Shown here: positions 12,071-22,840 of the stretch, in pieces
Layout: each line of letters opens with the position of its first letter
Numbering within the stretch: position 1 is the first letter of the stretch
Assembly: GCA_026120185.1 (NCBI GenBank)
Contig: JANUWF010001176.1
Span: 4,721,501-4,785,500 of the forward strand
Direction of reading: 5' to 3'
Source of the DNA: Voacanga thouarsii
Lineage: Eukaryota > Streptophyta > Magnoliopsida > Gentianales > Apocynaceae
Length of the DNA stretch: 64,000 nucleotides
The notes under the pieces: generated by a model
The model's input: only the letters and a program-made list of their open reading frames with translations
The model's database searches: none
What the model was told of the DNA's origin: nothing
Made by a program: the position numbers and the translations under genes

Positions 12071-12312
12071 TAATTCTTGTTCTTATTTTCTTAACCTAAT
12101 TCTCTTCCTTTCTAAATCTCAAGCCTCTTCCTAGTTCATCCTCAAGTAAATTCCCTAATTAACCTCAACACTTAACAAGCACAAATAAACTATATAACCC
12201 ATATATAACAATTCTAAGGCACATAAACTCATCCAAGAAATATATTTTTATGCAATATGTCATGAAATGCATCCCCCCCCTCTAATTCTAGGGTAGGTTT
12301 AGGTGGGGTTTT

Positions 12313-12326
12313 ATATCCTCCCCTTA
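12313..12326 (-). other. polypurine tract of chromovirus
   Basis: The minus strand reads CTAATAAGGGGAGGA immediately before the 3' LTR start. A purine-rich tract is expected here as plus-strand primer, and it marks the 3' edge of the internal region. Confidence 0.7.
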
Positions 12327-12329
12327 TTA

Positions 12330-12590
12330 GAAAAATTTCATCTCGAAATTTAGAGTGTACTTTTATCTCAAGTCGGAGTATTTCCACTTCACCCATTCTT
12401 CTATCTCCCACGTGGCATCTTGGTTGCCGTGATACTCCCATTACACCTTCTCTATTGGTATTTTCTTATTCCAAAGAGTCTTGATACTTCTATCTAGAAT
12501 TTTAACTGGTTTCTCCATGTAGCTCATGTCGGGTTGCAATATCAGTGGTTTATCGTTCAAAACATATTTCGGGTCAGAATTGTACTTCTT
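12330..12590 (-). pseudogene. chromodomain at the integrase C-terminus (broken)
   Basis: Translating the minus strand after the integrase core gives PDMSYMEKPVKILDRS, then KTLWNKKIPIEKV, a stop, then W-E-Y-H-G and ATWEIEEWVKWKYSDL. This is the pattern of a plant chromovirus chromodomain, which is thought to steer integration to heterochromatin by binding modified histone H3. At least one in-frame stop interrupts it, and further stops precede the polypurine tract. It identifies the element as a chromovirus. The long LTRs starting TGT(G/A)AAACCC and ending GGTGTTACA fit the Tekay/Del lineage; the lineage is an inference. Confidence 0.7.
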
Positions 12591-13993
12591 CAGCTATGAC
12601 ACACGGAATAATCATGTATTCCTGTTAAACCATCCAACAAATCTAGTCTGTAAGCAATAGGTCCAATTCTTTCTATGATTGGGAATGGTACCAAATATTC
12701 CGGATTCAGCTTTTCACCTTTTGGATGCTTTAAGATTCCCCTACTATGAGTCAACCTTAAGAACACATTATCTTCTACTTGGAAAGCCAACTCCATTCGT
12801 CTATTATCTGCATAACTCTTCTATCGGCTCTGAGCTGCTTTCAATCATTCTCTTATGGTTTTCACCTTATCTGCCATTTGTTGAATGTAAATTTCACCAG
12901 ACTTACTTATGTTACCATCTTCCGACCAACTTGTGTCTATACAATACTTCATACGGAGCCATGTCGATTGAAGATTGGTAACTATTATTGTAAGCTAACT
13001 CTGTCTATGGTACGCAATCAATCTATTTATCCCCAAAATCTAATATGCATGCTCTCAACATATCTTCTAATATTTGAATGACCCTCTTTGACTATCCATC
13101 GGTTTGCAGATGTGCCATTGTGCTAAACATCAAATTAGAACCCATTGAATCCTGAAACTTGGCCCAAAATTCTGATGTACACCTCAGGTCTTGGTTAGAC
13201 ATGATACTCGAAGGTATTGCATGTAATCTAACTATCTCTTGTAAATATGTTTGTACTAACTTTTCCATTGAATCCATACGTTTGCTTGAAAAAAATGTGC
13301 TGATTTAGTCAATTTGTCAACCACTAACCATATGGCCTCCTTTTGGGTCTTTGCTATAGGCAGTCTGGTAACAAAATCCATTATTACCTTTTCTCACTTC
13401 TATTCTGGTATTGGCAAAGGTTGCAATAATTCCACCGCCTTCTTATATTCTACTTTAACCTTTTGATAGATTAGGCATGTGGAGACATACTTCACAATGT
13501 CCCTCTTCATCTCGAGCCACCAATAGGTTTTCTTCAAATCTTGATGCATTTTCACTTCATTCAAATGAATAGCATACTTGTTTCTATGTGCCTCCTCTAA
13601 AATCTTTTCTTTCAGCTGCTGCTGGTTGGGCACACAGAGGCGATCTCGAAAATACATCACTCCTACCTTGTCCTGCCGATAACCACTGCTTTCCCGCTTA
13701 TGTTCTTTATCCTTAAAATGTTGAAATTCTACATTACTTTGTTTAGCCTTGACAATCTCTTGCCTTAGATCTGGTATTAGCCTTAGATTGCTTATGCAAA
13801 TCCCTCCTTCTTGTACCTTAGTCTTCCCATCCAACATCTCTTGAACTGCCTGAATCTTTTGAATTCTTAATCTAGCCATTTTGACTTTACGACTCAAGAC
13901 ATCATCAACCACGTTGGCCTTCCCTGGGTGGTACTTGATAGGATAACGATATTCCTCCAGGAATTCCATCCACCCCTGCTGCCTCAAATTCAA
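12590..13993 (-). pseudogene. chromovirus integrase (broken)
   Basis: Minus-strand pieces in order: the RNase H/integrase linker YHPGKANVVDDVLSRK near 13900-13940, an H2C2 zinc-finger region ending KTYWWLEMKRDIVKYVSTCL (second cysteine pair reads C-L-I-Y, so one zinc ligand is lost), a core fragment at 13092-13277 with P-S-S-I-M-S-N-Q-D, and a C-terminal stretch at 12590-12796 with IERIGPIAYRLDL, the GPY/F-type tail of gypsy integrases. The pieces lie in different frames and stops separate them. Intact, the enzyme would join the cDNA to host DNA. Not functional here. Confidence 0.8.
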
Positions 13994-14546
13994 GTCCTTT
14001 TGAGTATATATTTTAGACTCTCATGGTCCGTGAACACTTCATACTTGGCTCTATATAAATAATGTCACCATTTTTTCAAAGCAAAGACAATGGCAGCCAG
14101 CTCCAAATCATGTGTTAGATAATTAACTTCGTGAGGCTTCAACTTTCACGAGGTGTAATCTATTACTTTCCTATCCTACATCAACATTGCTCCTAAACCT
14201 TCCTTAGATGCATCAATATACAAAACATAAGGTTTATCTCCCTCTGGTAGACTTAGTACTGTAGTCGTCATTAATCTCCGCTTCAGCTCTTGGAAACTTT
14301 TCTTGCACTTCTCGCTCTAGAAAAATGGTACATCTTTTCTCAACAATCAAGTCATAGGTGATGCTAAAGTTGAAAACCCCTTATAAACTACCTGTAATAA
14401 CTAGCTAACCCCAAGAAGCTTCTGATCTCAGTGATGTTCTCTGGCTGTTTCCAATCTACAAGTTCTTTAACTTTTGCTGGGTTCACATTGATTCCATCCT
14501 TGGATACCACATGGCTAAGAAATGACACATTCTCCAGCCAAAATTC
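13994..14546 (-). pseudogene. chromovirus RNase H region (broken)
   Basis: Between RT and integrase the minus strand encodes, in interrupted frames, H-E-V-N-Y-L-T-H-D-L-E-L-A-A-I-V-F-A-L-K and F-T-D-H-E-S-L-K, motifs of Ty3/gypsy RNase H. These degrade the RNA strand of the hybrid in intact elements. No frame longer than about 100 residues survives, and a stop follows the conserved tryptophan near 14075. Confidence 0.65.
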
Positions 14547-15150
14547 TCACTTGCTAAATTTGGCATAGAGCTTGTGCTTTCTTAGCTTTTTTAATACTAG
14601 CTTCAGATGCTCTGCATGGTCCTCTAAGATCTTTGAATATATAAGTATATCATCAATGAAAATCACTACGAATCTATCTACGTATGGTTGGAAAACATGA
14701 TGTATCAAATCCACCGGTGGATTAGTCACCCCAAAAGGTATTACTATGAAATTGTAATGATCATATCTAGTATTAAAAGTTGTCTTGGGAATATCCTCCC
14801 CCTTAATCTGTACTTGGTAATATCCCTGCCTCAAATCTAGTTTGGAAAAATAACTAATACCTTGCAGTTGGTCAAACAACTTATCAGTTAAATGTAGTGG
14901 ATATTTGTTCTTAATAGTCAAATTATTCAACCCCCGAGAATTGATGCACAACATCAAGGTCTAATCCTTCTTCTTTACAAATAGCACTGGGGCTCCCTAA
15001 GCTGATGTGTTAGGTCTCATATAATCTTGCTTCATTAACTCTTCTAGTTACTCCTTTAGTTCCTTTAATTCTGCTGGTCCAATCTGATTGGGCTATACGA
15101 TATAGGTTCTACTCCTGAAATCAGATCTATGGTGAACTCAACTTCCCGAG
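14547..15150 (-). pseudogene. chromovirus reverse transcriptase (fragment)
   Basis: The open stretch 14957-14547 (136 residues) carries [14 protein letters not shown], then [21 protein letters not shown] and the catalytic F-I-D-D-I-L-I-Y-S box. This is the Ty3/gypsy RT order, equal to the fingers and palm. The aspartates are kept. The N-terminal part upstream to about 15150 is readable but has stops, including one near 14960. The thumb continues past 14547 in another frame. The enzyme copies element RNA to DNA in intact relatives. Confidence 0.85.
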
Positions 15151-15235
15151 TGGGAAAGAATTGAGTTCAGTTGGAAACATATTAGGGATTTTCTTTACCA
15201 CCTCAATATTTTATAGGGTGCACTGATCCTTTGGC

Positions 15236-15720
15236 TTATTTATCATGTAAGTCAAATAACTTTAGCATTTTTCGGGCTTTTGCTCCAGCTATCAAAAACT
15301 TCAACTCTTTTACTCGCTTGCCATTGAATTCTAGCACATCATATCCTCTGATGAATTTAACAGACTTGTTCTTACAATCTACCTTAGCTCCACGCTTAGC
15401 TAGCCAATCCATACCCAAATTTACATCATAGTTATCAATAGCTAAAACTATTAGGTGTCCCTCCAAGTTCTCCTTCCCAAATTCAATCTTACAATTTTGC
15501 ATATACCTGTCTATTTTCACTATTTTTCCCAATGGCATACTCACCAACAAAGTAAAAGGTAGCTTTACTCCATTCCAACACAAATGATATGCACAATTCT
15601 TGTTTAGATAGGAATGGGTGGATTTAGGGTCTATTAAAGGATTAACTGAATGATCTTAGATAGTAAACGCACCTTCCACCACTGTCGCATCTACTTTGAC
15701 TTCCTCTCAATAAGCGCAAA
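15236..15720 (-). pseudogene. chromovirus aspartic protease region
   Basis: The 115-residue open stretch at 15583-15236 has VLAIDNYDVNLGMDWLAKRG, the hallmark of the second half of gypsy retropepsins, followed by V-D-C-K-N-K. The upstream part that should hold the D-S/T-G active site (about 15590-15720) is interrupted by stops. The protease cuts the polyprotein during particle maturation in intact elements. Confidence 0.75.
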
Positions 15721-15859
15721 AAGTTTTGCTTTTACTTGCGGCTTTTGAGTTTCACTTCCCGAGACTCTTGTGTTATTGGGTCAATTGGCTCCAGCAATCT
15801 AAGCTGGGTTTCCTTACCCGATTCAAAAAAGTTTTGGACAGGTGTTACAAAGATGCAAT

Positions 15860-16870
15860 GGGTCTCCGCAATTGAAACATTTCCTTTTAGCTCCTTTAGA
15901 CCAATAGTTCTTCTCTATATGTCCTTTCTTGCCATAATGTTAGCACGATAGGATATTTTGAGTCAGACCAGTCAGTATTGTATGTACTTACTTCCCTCTA
16001 TTCTGCTATTGCTGGTTGGTAGGTTGCTTATTAGCTTGCTACCTTGGAAAAAGTTCTTGGTAGTTGCCTTGGTGGTAGGAATATTTTTGGTGTCACTCTA
16101 CTTATGTCCTCATTCTTTGTTCGTGTGGTTGCGTCTATGACACCAGAGTATGTCATTTGTGGGGAAAGCATTAAAACCCTTCTTAACTCCTACCCCAGGC
16201 CCTTGACGAATTGCATGGTTCGATTCTACTCAGTATACACTACTCTTTTGCAATACTTTGACAATTGAGTGAGATAAGAAACATACTAAGCCACAATCAT
16301 GCTCCCCTGTTTCAAATTCCAGAACTCGTCTTCCCTTTTTTTTTCACTATCCACTGAGAGATATATTCAGGTCTAAATGCTTCTACAAAATTAGCTGAAG
16401 TCCAATCTTGATCCATTAGTTCCCATTTTTTCTTGGACTCACTGCCACCAAGCACGAGCTGGACCTCTTAGCCTAAAAGTAGTAAATTGACCATCCTCGG
16501 TTCAGTATACTGTAGTGTAGAAAAAATGTCCTCTATCTGCTCCACCCATTACTCTGCATTCTGGTCTTGTTCGGCTTCACCCAAGAAAGTGGGAGGTTGA
16601 AATTTCAAAAACCTTTCCAGAGCTTCATCTTCTGCTCTTCGGTTCCTTCGTTCCTTCAAAGTCTAAACTATCTCGGTCATCTTGTGGAATGCCAGCCCTA
16701 TGGTCACAGTAGTAGGGACCACAGACTGCACTTCTTGATTATTTTCATTCTCATTCCCCTTATTCGGTGTGGAAAGTTGAGTAGTATTATACTCAGGAGT
16801 CACGGGTTCTGGTTCAGGGATTTTTCTACTAGTTGCTGCTACACAAGCATTGGTGCCATTCTACATCATC
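15860..16870 (-). pseudogene. chromovirus gag (broken, two zinc knuckles)
   Basis: The minus strand opens at ATG ATG near 16869 and reads as a capsid-type protein with P-P-T-F-L-G-E-A-E (about 16590-16610), with stops every 50-100 codons. Near its end it encodes G-K-K-G-H-I-E-K-N and K-C-F-N-C-G-D-P, remains of two CCHC zinc knuckles that bind element RNA. One cysteine of the first knuckle reads as tyrosine. Plus-strand frames in this interval (15736-16884) are shadows. Confidence 0.65.
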
Positions 16871-17099
16871 ACCCCAAAGAATGAGTTATGTAACAAAGTT
16901 TAAAATATTTACATCCAAACATGCATACATATTCAGGTTTAAGTAAAAAAAATCATATGCAAGTTTTGTATAGATAATAACAGCCTTCAAGATTGAAGTA
17001 CACTAGGAGTTATTTGCAAAATTTTTTGAAATAAAGTGATAACCATGAATGAACCACTATTACAAGGTTTTACTGAAAGTAGTAAATAATAGTCTTCTA

Positions 17100-17600
17100 A
17101 ACATGAGTATCCTTAATCCTCATTGGAATCCTCAGTGTCAGCATCATACAACTAACCCACAGTGTTCTTAGAAAAGTCTATCCCTGCACTACTCATAAAT
17201 CCAAAGTCCATAAGCTCTTTCTTGGGTTAACTATAACTTTCCCCAATTTCAACATAATTTGATGAAGGTATAAAAAAAGATCTAGGTGGAGATTCGTAGT
17301 CTATCTCCCTCGGATCATCACTATCAGCAATCAAATCAATCACTGGGATAGGGGGTTTGGGACATATTCCATATCAACACTCTCATCCTCACTATCAGAG
17401 ATTAAGTCTACTATAGATACGGGTGCTGGCTCAATAATTTGAACCTCATCTTCACTGGTCTCTTCTATGGGTATTTCTGATTGAGTTGCTGGTTGTGGTA
17501 TAGGTTGTGGTGGAAGTGAGTCTTCTGGATAGATATGGATTGGTCAGTGCCATGGCTGCTCGTTCATTGTCTTTCTTGTAGTTCTATACATTCTAACCAT
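17100..17600 (-). pseudogene. acidic leader ORF upstream of gag (broken)
   Basis: The minus strand between the primer site and gag encodes an acidic, proline-containing sequence with repeated I-D-L-I-(A/S)-D-S-(D/E)-D and E-I-D-Y-E-S-P-P-R-S blocks, broken by stops and a frame change near 17370. Its codon structure suggests former coding sequence. An extra acidic ORF ahead of gag occurs in some plant chromoviruses, but I cannot assign a function. Positions 16871-17100 are AT-rich spacer with nothing recognisable. Confidence 0.4.
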
Positions 17601-17699
17601 CCTACAACATAAACAACCCATATTAGTAAAAAAAAAAAAAAATTATTTTAATCTTAATGAATTAAATCAAACACTATCAATAATTGTCCAAACTTAGTC

Positions 17700-17713
17700 T
17701 CTAAAACCACTTG
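17700..17713 (-). other. primer-binding site, tRNA-iMet type (diverged)
   Basis: Directly after the LTR end GGTGTTACA the minus strand reads AGTGGTTTTAGAGAC. This corresponds to TGGTATCAGAGC, complementary to initiator tRNA-Met, with substitutions. It fixes the orientation of all LTRs of this family as TGTGAAACC... to ...GGTGTTACA. Confidence 0.65.
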
Positions 17714-18028
17714 TAACACCTCACAACCTATGTACTCCAATAGGGGCGGGGATGTCGCCATGTCCTTAGGACAATAGGTCTTTATAACTAGGATAAACAA
17801 AAGAACTAAAAAGAATGCTGAAAATTTAAACTTACTACAAATCAAATCAATACTTGTACAAGTATCAAAATAAAGAAATGTTAACTAAAATCTCTCAAAA
17901 ATTAAATACAATCAAAACAAGTCTTCTTAGAAAGGCAACACTAATCAATCAACCTTTACAATAGGATCGACCTGAAGACATTATATAAAAAGAAAATGGT
18001 GAGAAATAATTCCAAGTAAGCCCCGTGT
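17714..18028 (-). mobile_element. 5' LTR of chromovirus, 3' terminal part
   Basis: Plus-strand text starts TGTAACACCTCACAACC and contains GGCGGGGATGTCGCC and TCTTTATAACTAGG. It aligns to the first 340 bases of the solo LTR at 53092 (GCCGGGGATGTCGCC, CTTTATAACTAGG, ATCGACCTGAA). It stops at CCCCGTG, where another LTR terminus begins, so the rest of this LTR is missing or displaced. Confidence 0.7.
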
Positions 18029-19490
18029 GTAACACCCTTACTAAAGACAACAATAGAAGCATATCCACACCAGGTGTCGCCCTGCCTAGTTTTCTAGACC
18101 AGGGGTCTTTATCACGAAAATAATAGAGTAAATACATATATAAGGTCCAGACTCAACAATATCCCACACTGATGGCTACATATATACATATATAAAAAAA
18201 ATCTCATACATGCCATCTCTATCTATAACAGAATATAGTACATGATCAAAAGGAAGCTGTTCAGAACTAAAACACCGAATCTGCGGTATCGTCCTTCAAT
18301 CTATAAGACTGCTCAGCTCTAGATCCTAAAAAAAGTAAAATAAAAGACACGTGTGAGTGATGAATCAACCAGTGAGTCCCGTATGTGCTAGTGCTTTATG
18401 AAAGAATAGGATACATAAAACTTTTATGGGATAGCATAACATTTGTTCATTGAAAGCAATTCCAAAACTCTCTGAAGAAGACTTTATTCAGAATTCAATC
18501 ATTTATGGAAAAGCTTTATTTCAAATTTTAAATCATTGCCAATTTTCAAATCACAGGCACTTCTCCAATAAAAGGTCTGCCTGTATGCTAAAGCTCACAA
18601 GGTTTTACCTTCGACATCATGATCTTATTATGCTAGGGATTTTACCTTACAACACTCAAAGGTGTATTGCCGGATTAGTACACCAACTTGCACCGTGTCA
18701 TCGTATTGAGACCACAGCCTCTAGTACTCAATCTATGTATCACTGGGGAATCTTTTACTTGCTACCGTAAGCCAGGGGTCCTAATCTTGACGTCAATCAC
18801 CATTGAGGCAGCAAGGAGTCAAACACACCAAGTGCCCCCGCCCAGCATCCAGCGAATGACTCGAAATCAAGAAGCGTCTGCAGACACGGCAAATGCTAGG
18901 TGCTAAACGGCTAGCCAGGACGACTCATCTCAATGTCCTGTCGCCCTGTTTGGAGTAAGACAACCCCAGAACTGATTGGGTTACTTAGGGTCATTTATCT
19001 CTAACATAAGATAGACAAAGATGAAAGTCCTTGTTAAGTAGTCAACATTAACAATACCAACCCCTGTCTGACTGATCAGGCTAAAGGGTTATCATATCCC
19101 GCAAGATTCTCAAATCAAAACATTTTAGGGGCAAAATCACATTTTCCAGAATTTGAACTCATTGAGGCGCAAGTCAGATTACCATTCACATAGCCTCTGC
19201 AGAGCTAATCAATTCATTCCATGGCACATCGGGCCAATAAAATAATTTTAGGGATTAAAAGGTCTTTTTCCAAAAGTCAACTTCATCGCCAAAGATTATT
19301 TTTAAAATCATGTTGAAACAGGAAAAAGAGTTCTGTTCACGCATAAAAATATGTTTCCAAGAGTATTCGGGTCGTTTTCCCCGTACCCGATCTCAAAATT
19401 CATTTTCCAATGGCATTCGGGTCATTTTACCCAAGCCCGATTCCAAAAGACTTTTTGAAGTTATTCGAGTCATTTTACCCTTACCCAATT
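18029..19490 (-). mobile_element. second chromovirus LTR fragment, different subfamily
   Basis: Begins on the plus strand with TGTAACACCCTTAC and keeps the family landmarks GTGTCGCC, GGGGTCTTTAT and CCAGTGAGTCCCGTATGTGC. It differs enough from 17714-18028 to be another subfamily inserted into that LTR. It ends at the junction with sirevirus gag near 19490. Degenerate repeats occupy 19365-19500. Frames at 18450-18906 and 19310-19510 are not recognisable proteins. Confidence 0.6.
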
Positions 19491-19500
19491 TGAAAAGTAT
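19365..19500. repeat. three degenerate ~48-bp tandem repeats
   Basis: Units start with ATTCGGGTC at 19365, ATTCGGGTC at 19415 and ATTCGAGTC at 19463, each followed by a TTTTMCCC stretch and a (A/G)CCCGAT or ACCCAAT block, at spacings of 50 and 48 bases. A fourth ATTC begins at 19499, where sirevirus coding sequence takes over. Confidence 0.7.
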
Positions 19501-20564
19501 TCACAAGTAGAAGAATGTTCAACAGAGGAAACTACAAAAGAGGAAGGAAGTTTATGAGAAAGAAAGGACAAACCTCTGGATTCAAACCTCAATGTTATGA
19601 ATGTAAAAGCACTGATCACTTCATTGTCGAATGTCTTGTTGCAAAAGGTAAGGAAGGAAGAACGCTTAAAAAGAAGAAATATTTGAAGGCAAAGAAAAGT
19701 AAGGGATTGATGGGAACTTGGGACTTAAATGAAACAGAGTCCAAAGATGGAGATTCTGAAGAAGAAAATGCCAACATATACTTCATGGCCTTGGAAAATG
19801 AGGTAAACTCTTCTATATCTAATTACATGCCTAATTCACTTATATCTATAACTGAAAAAGCATGTTGATCCTACTGAGTTGTTAAGTAATATATTTCGTG
19901 AATTAAAAAAACTGTACAGAAAAAATAAAGAAATGAAGTTGAAGATTAAATGTTTGATGGAAGATAATGAAGTATTGTTAAATGATAATAAAATGTCTCT
20001 TGAGTCATATATGTGTGCTATCATTGAGAAAGATGTGATCATGATTGCCTTGCAACATGTATCTCTGGAAAATAAAAACATGTGTGATAAAATATTCAAA
20101 CTCTTGAAGGTATGGTTAGCACTTTTGATGATATGAAAATTAAAGTCAATGATCTTACCAATTGCATTGAAAAATTCCCAAATGGTAAAAGTAATCTAGA
20201 AAAGTTACTCGGAACTCAAAATCAAATTGGTAACCGGAATGGCTTAGGATATAGACATGGGGATAAAGACAAAATTTACAAGCCCAGATTTGTTTATACT
20301 AGAAATCGAAGTGGCTTAGGATATGAACATGAGAATAAGAACAAAAAGAACAAGTCTCAATATGTTAAACCTATTTTATCTTACAGTATACACAAAGCTT
20401 GCACATATTGTGAAAAATCGAGACATATAGTTCCAAGATGTCTTATTAAAAGAAAAGTGGAATATGGTGGAGTTATATTCTGGAAAATCAAAGAAAATGT
20501 TATTAACCTTCATGGACCCAAGAAAGTATGGGTGCCAAAAATAATTCCCCATTCTCATGTATAG
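19494..20564 (+). pseudogene. sirevirus-like gag, 5' truncated and frameshifted
   Basis: The readable part starts at about 19494. A CCHC knuckle C-Y-E-C-K-S-T-D-H-F-I-V-E-C lies at 19593-19634, followed by a lysine-rich then acidic stretch. A coiled-coil-like segment (19860-20110) sits in a different frame from its neighbours, so there are frameshifts near 19858 and 20108. Paired GLGY motifs follow (20245-20330), then a second knuckle C-T-Y-C-E-K-S-R-H-I-V-P-R-C near 20400 and GPKKVWVPK near 20515. This layout with a C-terminal extension is characteristic of sireviruses. The N-terminal capsid part and the 5' LTR are absent, lost at the junction with the chromovirus LTR. It formed the virus-like particle in intact relatives. 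Confidence 0.8.
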
Positions 20565-21331
20565 GCACAGTCTTTGAGCTTCACCACTTGGACAGCGATT
20601 GTTCAAGACACATGACTGGAAATGCAACTTTGTTAGAAGATATTCAGACCACAAATGAAGGATTTGTTATATTTGGAGATAAGAAGAAAGGAAAGATTCT
20701 CGGCATTGGTAATATTGGTAAAGGTTCATTGACAATTATAAAACAAATTTTACTTATTGCTGATTTGAAATATAACTTGCTTAGCATTAGCAAACTTTGT
20801 AACAATGGTTGCAAAGTCATTTTTTAAAAAGATTCTTGCTCTATACTTGACAATGCAAATCTCGAAACAATCTTTACTGCTAAACATATGGGAAATGTAT
20901 ATGTGTTTTATCTTAATGACCTTGTAGCTAATGGAATTAGATGCCTATATGTACATGACAATGATGGTTACCTTTGGCATAGAAGATTAGGTCACATATC
21001 TTTTGATTTGCTAAATAAATTGTCTTCAAAAGAACTTGTTAGGCGACTGCCAAAAATGAAATTTGATAAACACAAAATTTGTGATGCATGTCAGTTTGGG
21101 AAACAAATCAAAACCTCTTTTAAACCAAAGAAAATTATTTCTACCTCAAAACCACTCGAATTAATTCACATGGATTTGTTTGGACCTATGAGGACTGCTA
21201 GTCTTGGAGGTAAGAAATATGCAAATGTACTTGTTGATGATTTTTCTAGATTTACTTGGACTTTACTTCTTGGACAAAAGGATGAAGCCTTTTCTAAATT
21301 TTCAAAACTGATTAAATGCGTCCAAAGCTAG
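20565..21331 (+). pseudogene. sirevirus-like protease and integrase N-terminus
   Basis: Begins with the protease site LDSDCSRHMTGN (about 20587-20622); the third residue of the D-S-G triad is Asp, an inactivating change. A stop at about 20826 splits the frame. The GAG-pre-integrase zinc region LWHRRLGHISFDLLNKLS...ICDACQFGKQ (H-H-C-C) follows near 20968-21110, then the first catalytic aspartate in ELIHMDLFGPM (about 21160-21190) and VDDFSRFTW. The frame ends at 21331 in a stop. Pol lies in a different frame from gag, with the shift near 20555. Confidence 0.85.
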
Positions 21332-22185
21332 ATTGGATGCAAACTAATTTCTATTAGAAATGATAATGGCAAAGAATTTTGCAACAGTGAATTTACTCAC
21401 TTTTGTGATGAAAATAGAGTCTTTCACAATTTTTCAGCAGCAAAAAACCCCTCACGAAAATAGTGTTGTTGAAAGAAAAAATCGCACTTTGCAAGAAATG
21501 TCTAGATCAATGCTTTGTGAAAATGTCATTCCAAAATATTTTTGGGCCGAAGCTATTAACATAGCGTACTATATAATAAACCGAGTCATGCTAAGACCAT
21601 TTTTTAGAAAAACTTTGTTTGAACTTCTGTGTGATAAAACTCCATCTATCTCTTATTTTAAAGTATTTGGATGTAAATGTTTTATCCTAAATACACAAGA
21701 TAATCTTGGAAAATTTGACAACAAGTCCGATGAGGTAATATTTCTTGGTTACTCTTCCAACAAAAAAGCATATAGAGTATATAACAAAAGAACTTTTTGT
21801 GTAAAAGAATCCATGCATGTTGTGTTTGATGAATCTAACATTTATAGTTCAAAAAAAGATGATGATGATGATGATGATGATGATGTAGGAAGTTCAAAGG
21901 AAGTCAAGTTAGATCAACTTAAAGCTCTACTTTTAGACACTCATGCAGAGAGAGAGAGAGAGAGAGAGAGATTGAAGAACTGTAGATTGAACAAGAAAAA
22001 GAACAAACTGAAGATTCTATAAATCAACAATTGCCAACAGACTAGAAATATAACACAGGTCATCCCAAAGAACAAATTATTAGGGATCCAAACTATGGAG
22101 TTAAAACTAGATGGTATTTCATTGACAACTTTGATCTTCTTTCAAATATTGAACCTAGCTGCATTAATATCACATTGCATGATGA
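21332..22185 (+). pseudogene. sirevirus-like integrase core and linker
   Basis: The second catalytic aspartate is in IRNDNGKEFCNSEF (about 21353-21395), followed after a frameshift near 21440 by HENSVVERKNRTLQEM with the catalytic glutamate. Then come YFWAEAINIAYYIINR, FGCKCFILN and FLGYSSNKKAYRVYN, the usual C-terminal landmarks of copia integrase. A (GAT)9 run at 21858-21884 encodes a poly-Asp tract, and an (AG) run at 21947-21971 encodes Glu-Arg repeats. Both are slippage-prone expansions in the linker between integrase and RT. Stops appear from 22022 on. Confidence 0.85.
21858..21884 (+). repeat. (GAT)9 microsatellite in coding frame
   Basis: Nine GAT units that translate to Asp in the integrase linker frame. 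A purine (AG) repeat follows at 21947-21971. Confidence 0.95.
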
Positions 22186-22840
22186 ATTTTAGATTATTGC
22201 TATTCAAGAAGAGTTAAATCAAATAGAAAGAAATCAGGTTTGGAAACTTGTTCCTAGACCTCTTGATCGTCCTGTTATTGGTAAAAAATGGGTATTTAGA
22301 AATAAACTTGATGACAATGGGGTTGTGATTAGAAATAAAGCCAAATTAGTCGCCCAAGGATTTAATCAAGAAGAAGGTACTGATTATGATGAGACATTAG
22401 CTCCTGTTGCTAGACTAGAATCCATACGAATATTGCTTGCTTTTACATTTTTTAAAAATTTCATACACTATCAAATGGATGTTAAAAGTTCCTTTCTAAA
22501 TGGCTTTATTAAGGACGTAGTATATGTTGAACAACCTTCTGGTTTTATTTATGAGCATTTTCCAAATCATGTTTTCAAACTTTCTAAAGCTCTTTATGTA
22601 TTAAAGCAAGCTCCAAGAGCTTGGTATGAAAGGCTTAGTGGATTCTTGATCTTATAAGGATTTTCTAGAGGCTTAATTGATAATACCTTGTTGATCAAAT
22701 CTGATAACTTTGGTGATTTACTGATTGTTCAAATTTATGTTGATGATATCATTTTTGGTGCTGCTTACAACTCTTTGTGCAAGATGTTTGCTAAGACTAT
22801 GCAGCAAGAATTTGAAATGAGTTTGATGGGAGAACTAAAT
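22186..22840 (+). pseudogene. sirevirus-like reverse transcriptase, part 1
   Basis: Copia RT blocks in one frame: NQVWKLVPRP (about 22230), KAKLVAQGFNQEEGTDYDE (22340-22395), QMDVKSSFLNG (22471-22503), LYVLKQAPRAWY (22593-22626), then after a stop at 22655 the catalytic YVDD box in VQIYVDDIIFG (about 22725). The frame is cut by the solo LTR at 22841 after G-E-L-N and resumes at 24366 with F-F-L-G. Catalytic aspartates are kept, but stops and insertions inactivate it. Confidence 0.88.

Larger units (their letters stand above)
9095..12312 (-). mobile_element. 3' LTR of chromovirus (Tekay-like), left part missing
   Basis: Minus-strand LTR beginning at 12312, next to the polypurine tract, with TATAAAACCCCACC (the usual TG is mutated). 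It aligns along its length with the two bounded solo LTRs at 24440-28768 (plus) and 53092-57361 (minus), for example the CCTGGGGTAAACAT block near 9220 against CATGGGGTAAATAT near 54222. The part holding the TGTAACACC terminus is gone, replaced by element C. It contains TA (9542-9571) and TAA (9704-9754) microsatellites, a GTGA repeat near 10405, and a tRNA-like module at 12011-12070. Frames at 10538-10813 and 11333-11783 are LTR sequence with no protein similarity I recognise. Confidence 0.75.

Noticed and set aside
12229..12441. Minus frame starting MGVSRQPRCHVG
   Set aside because: Out of phase with the chromodomain, which is read in another frame over the same bases.
19836..20099. 87-codon minus frame
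   Set aside because: Antisense to the sirevirus gag coiled-coil segment; a shadow.
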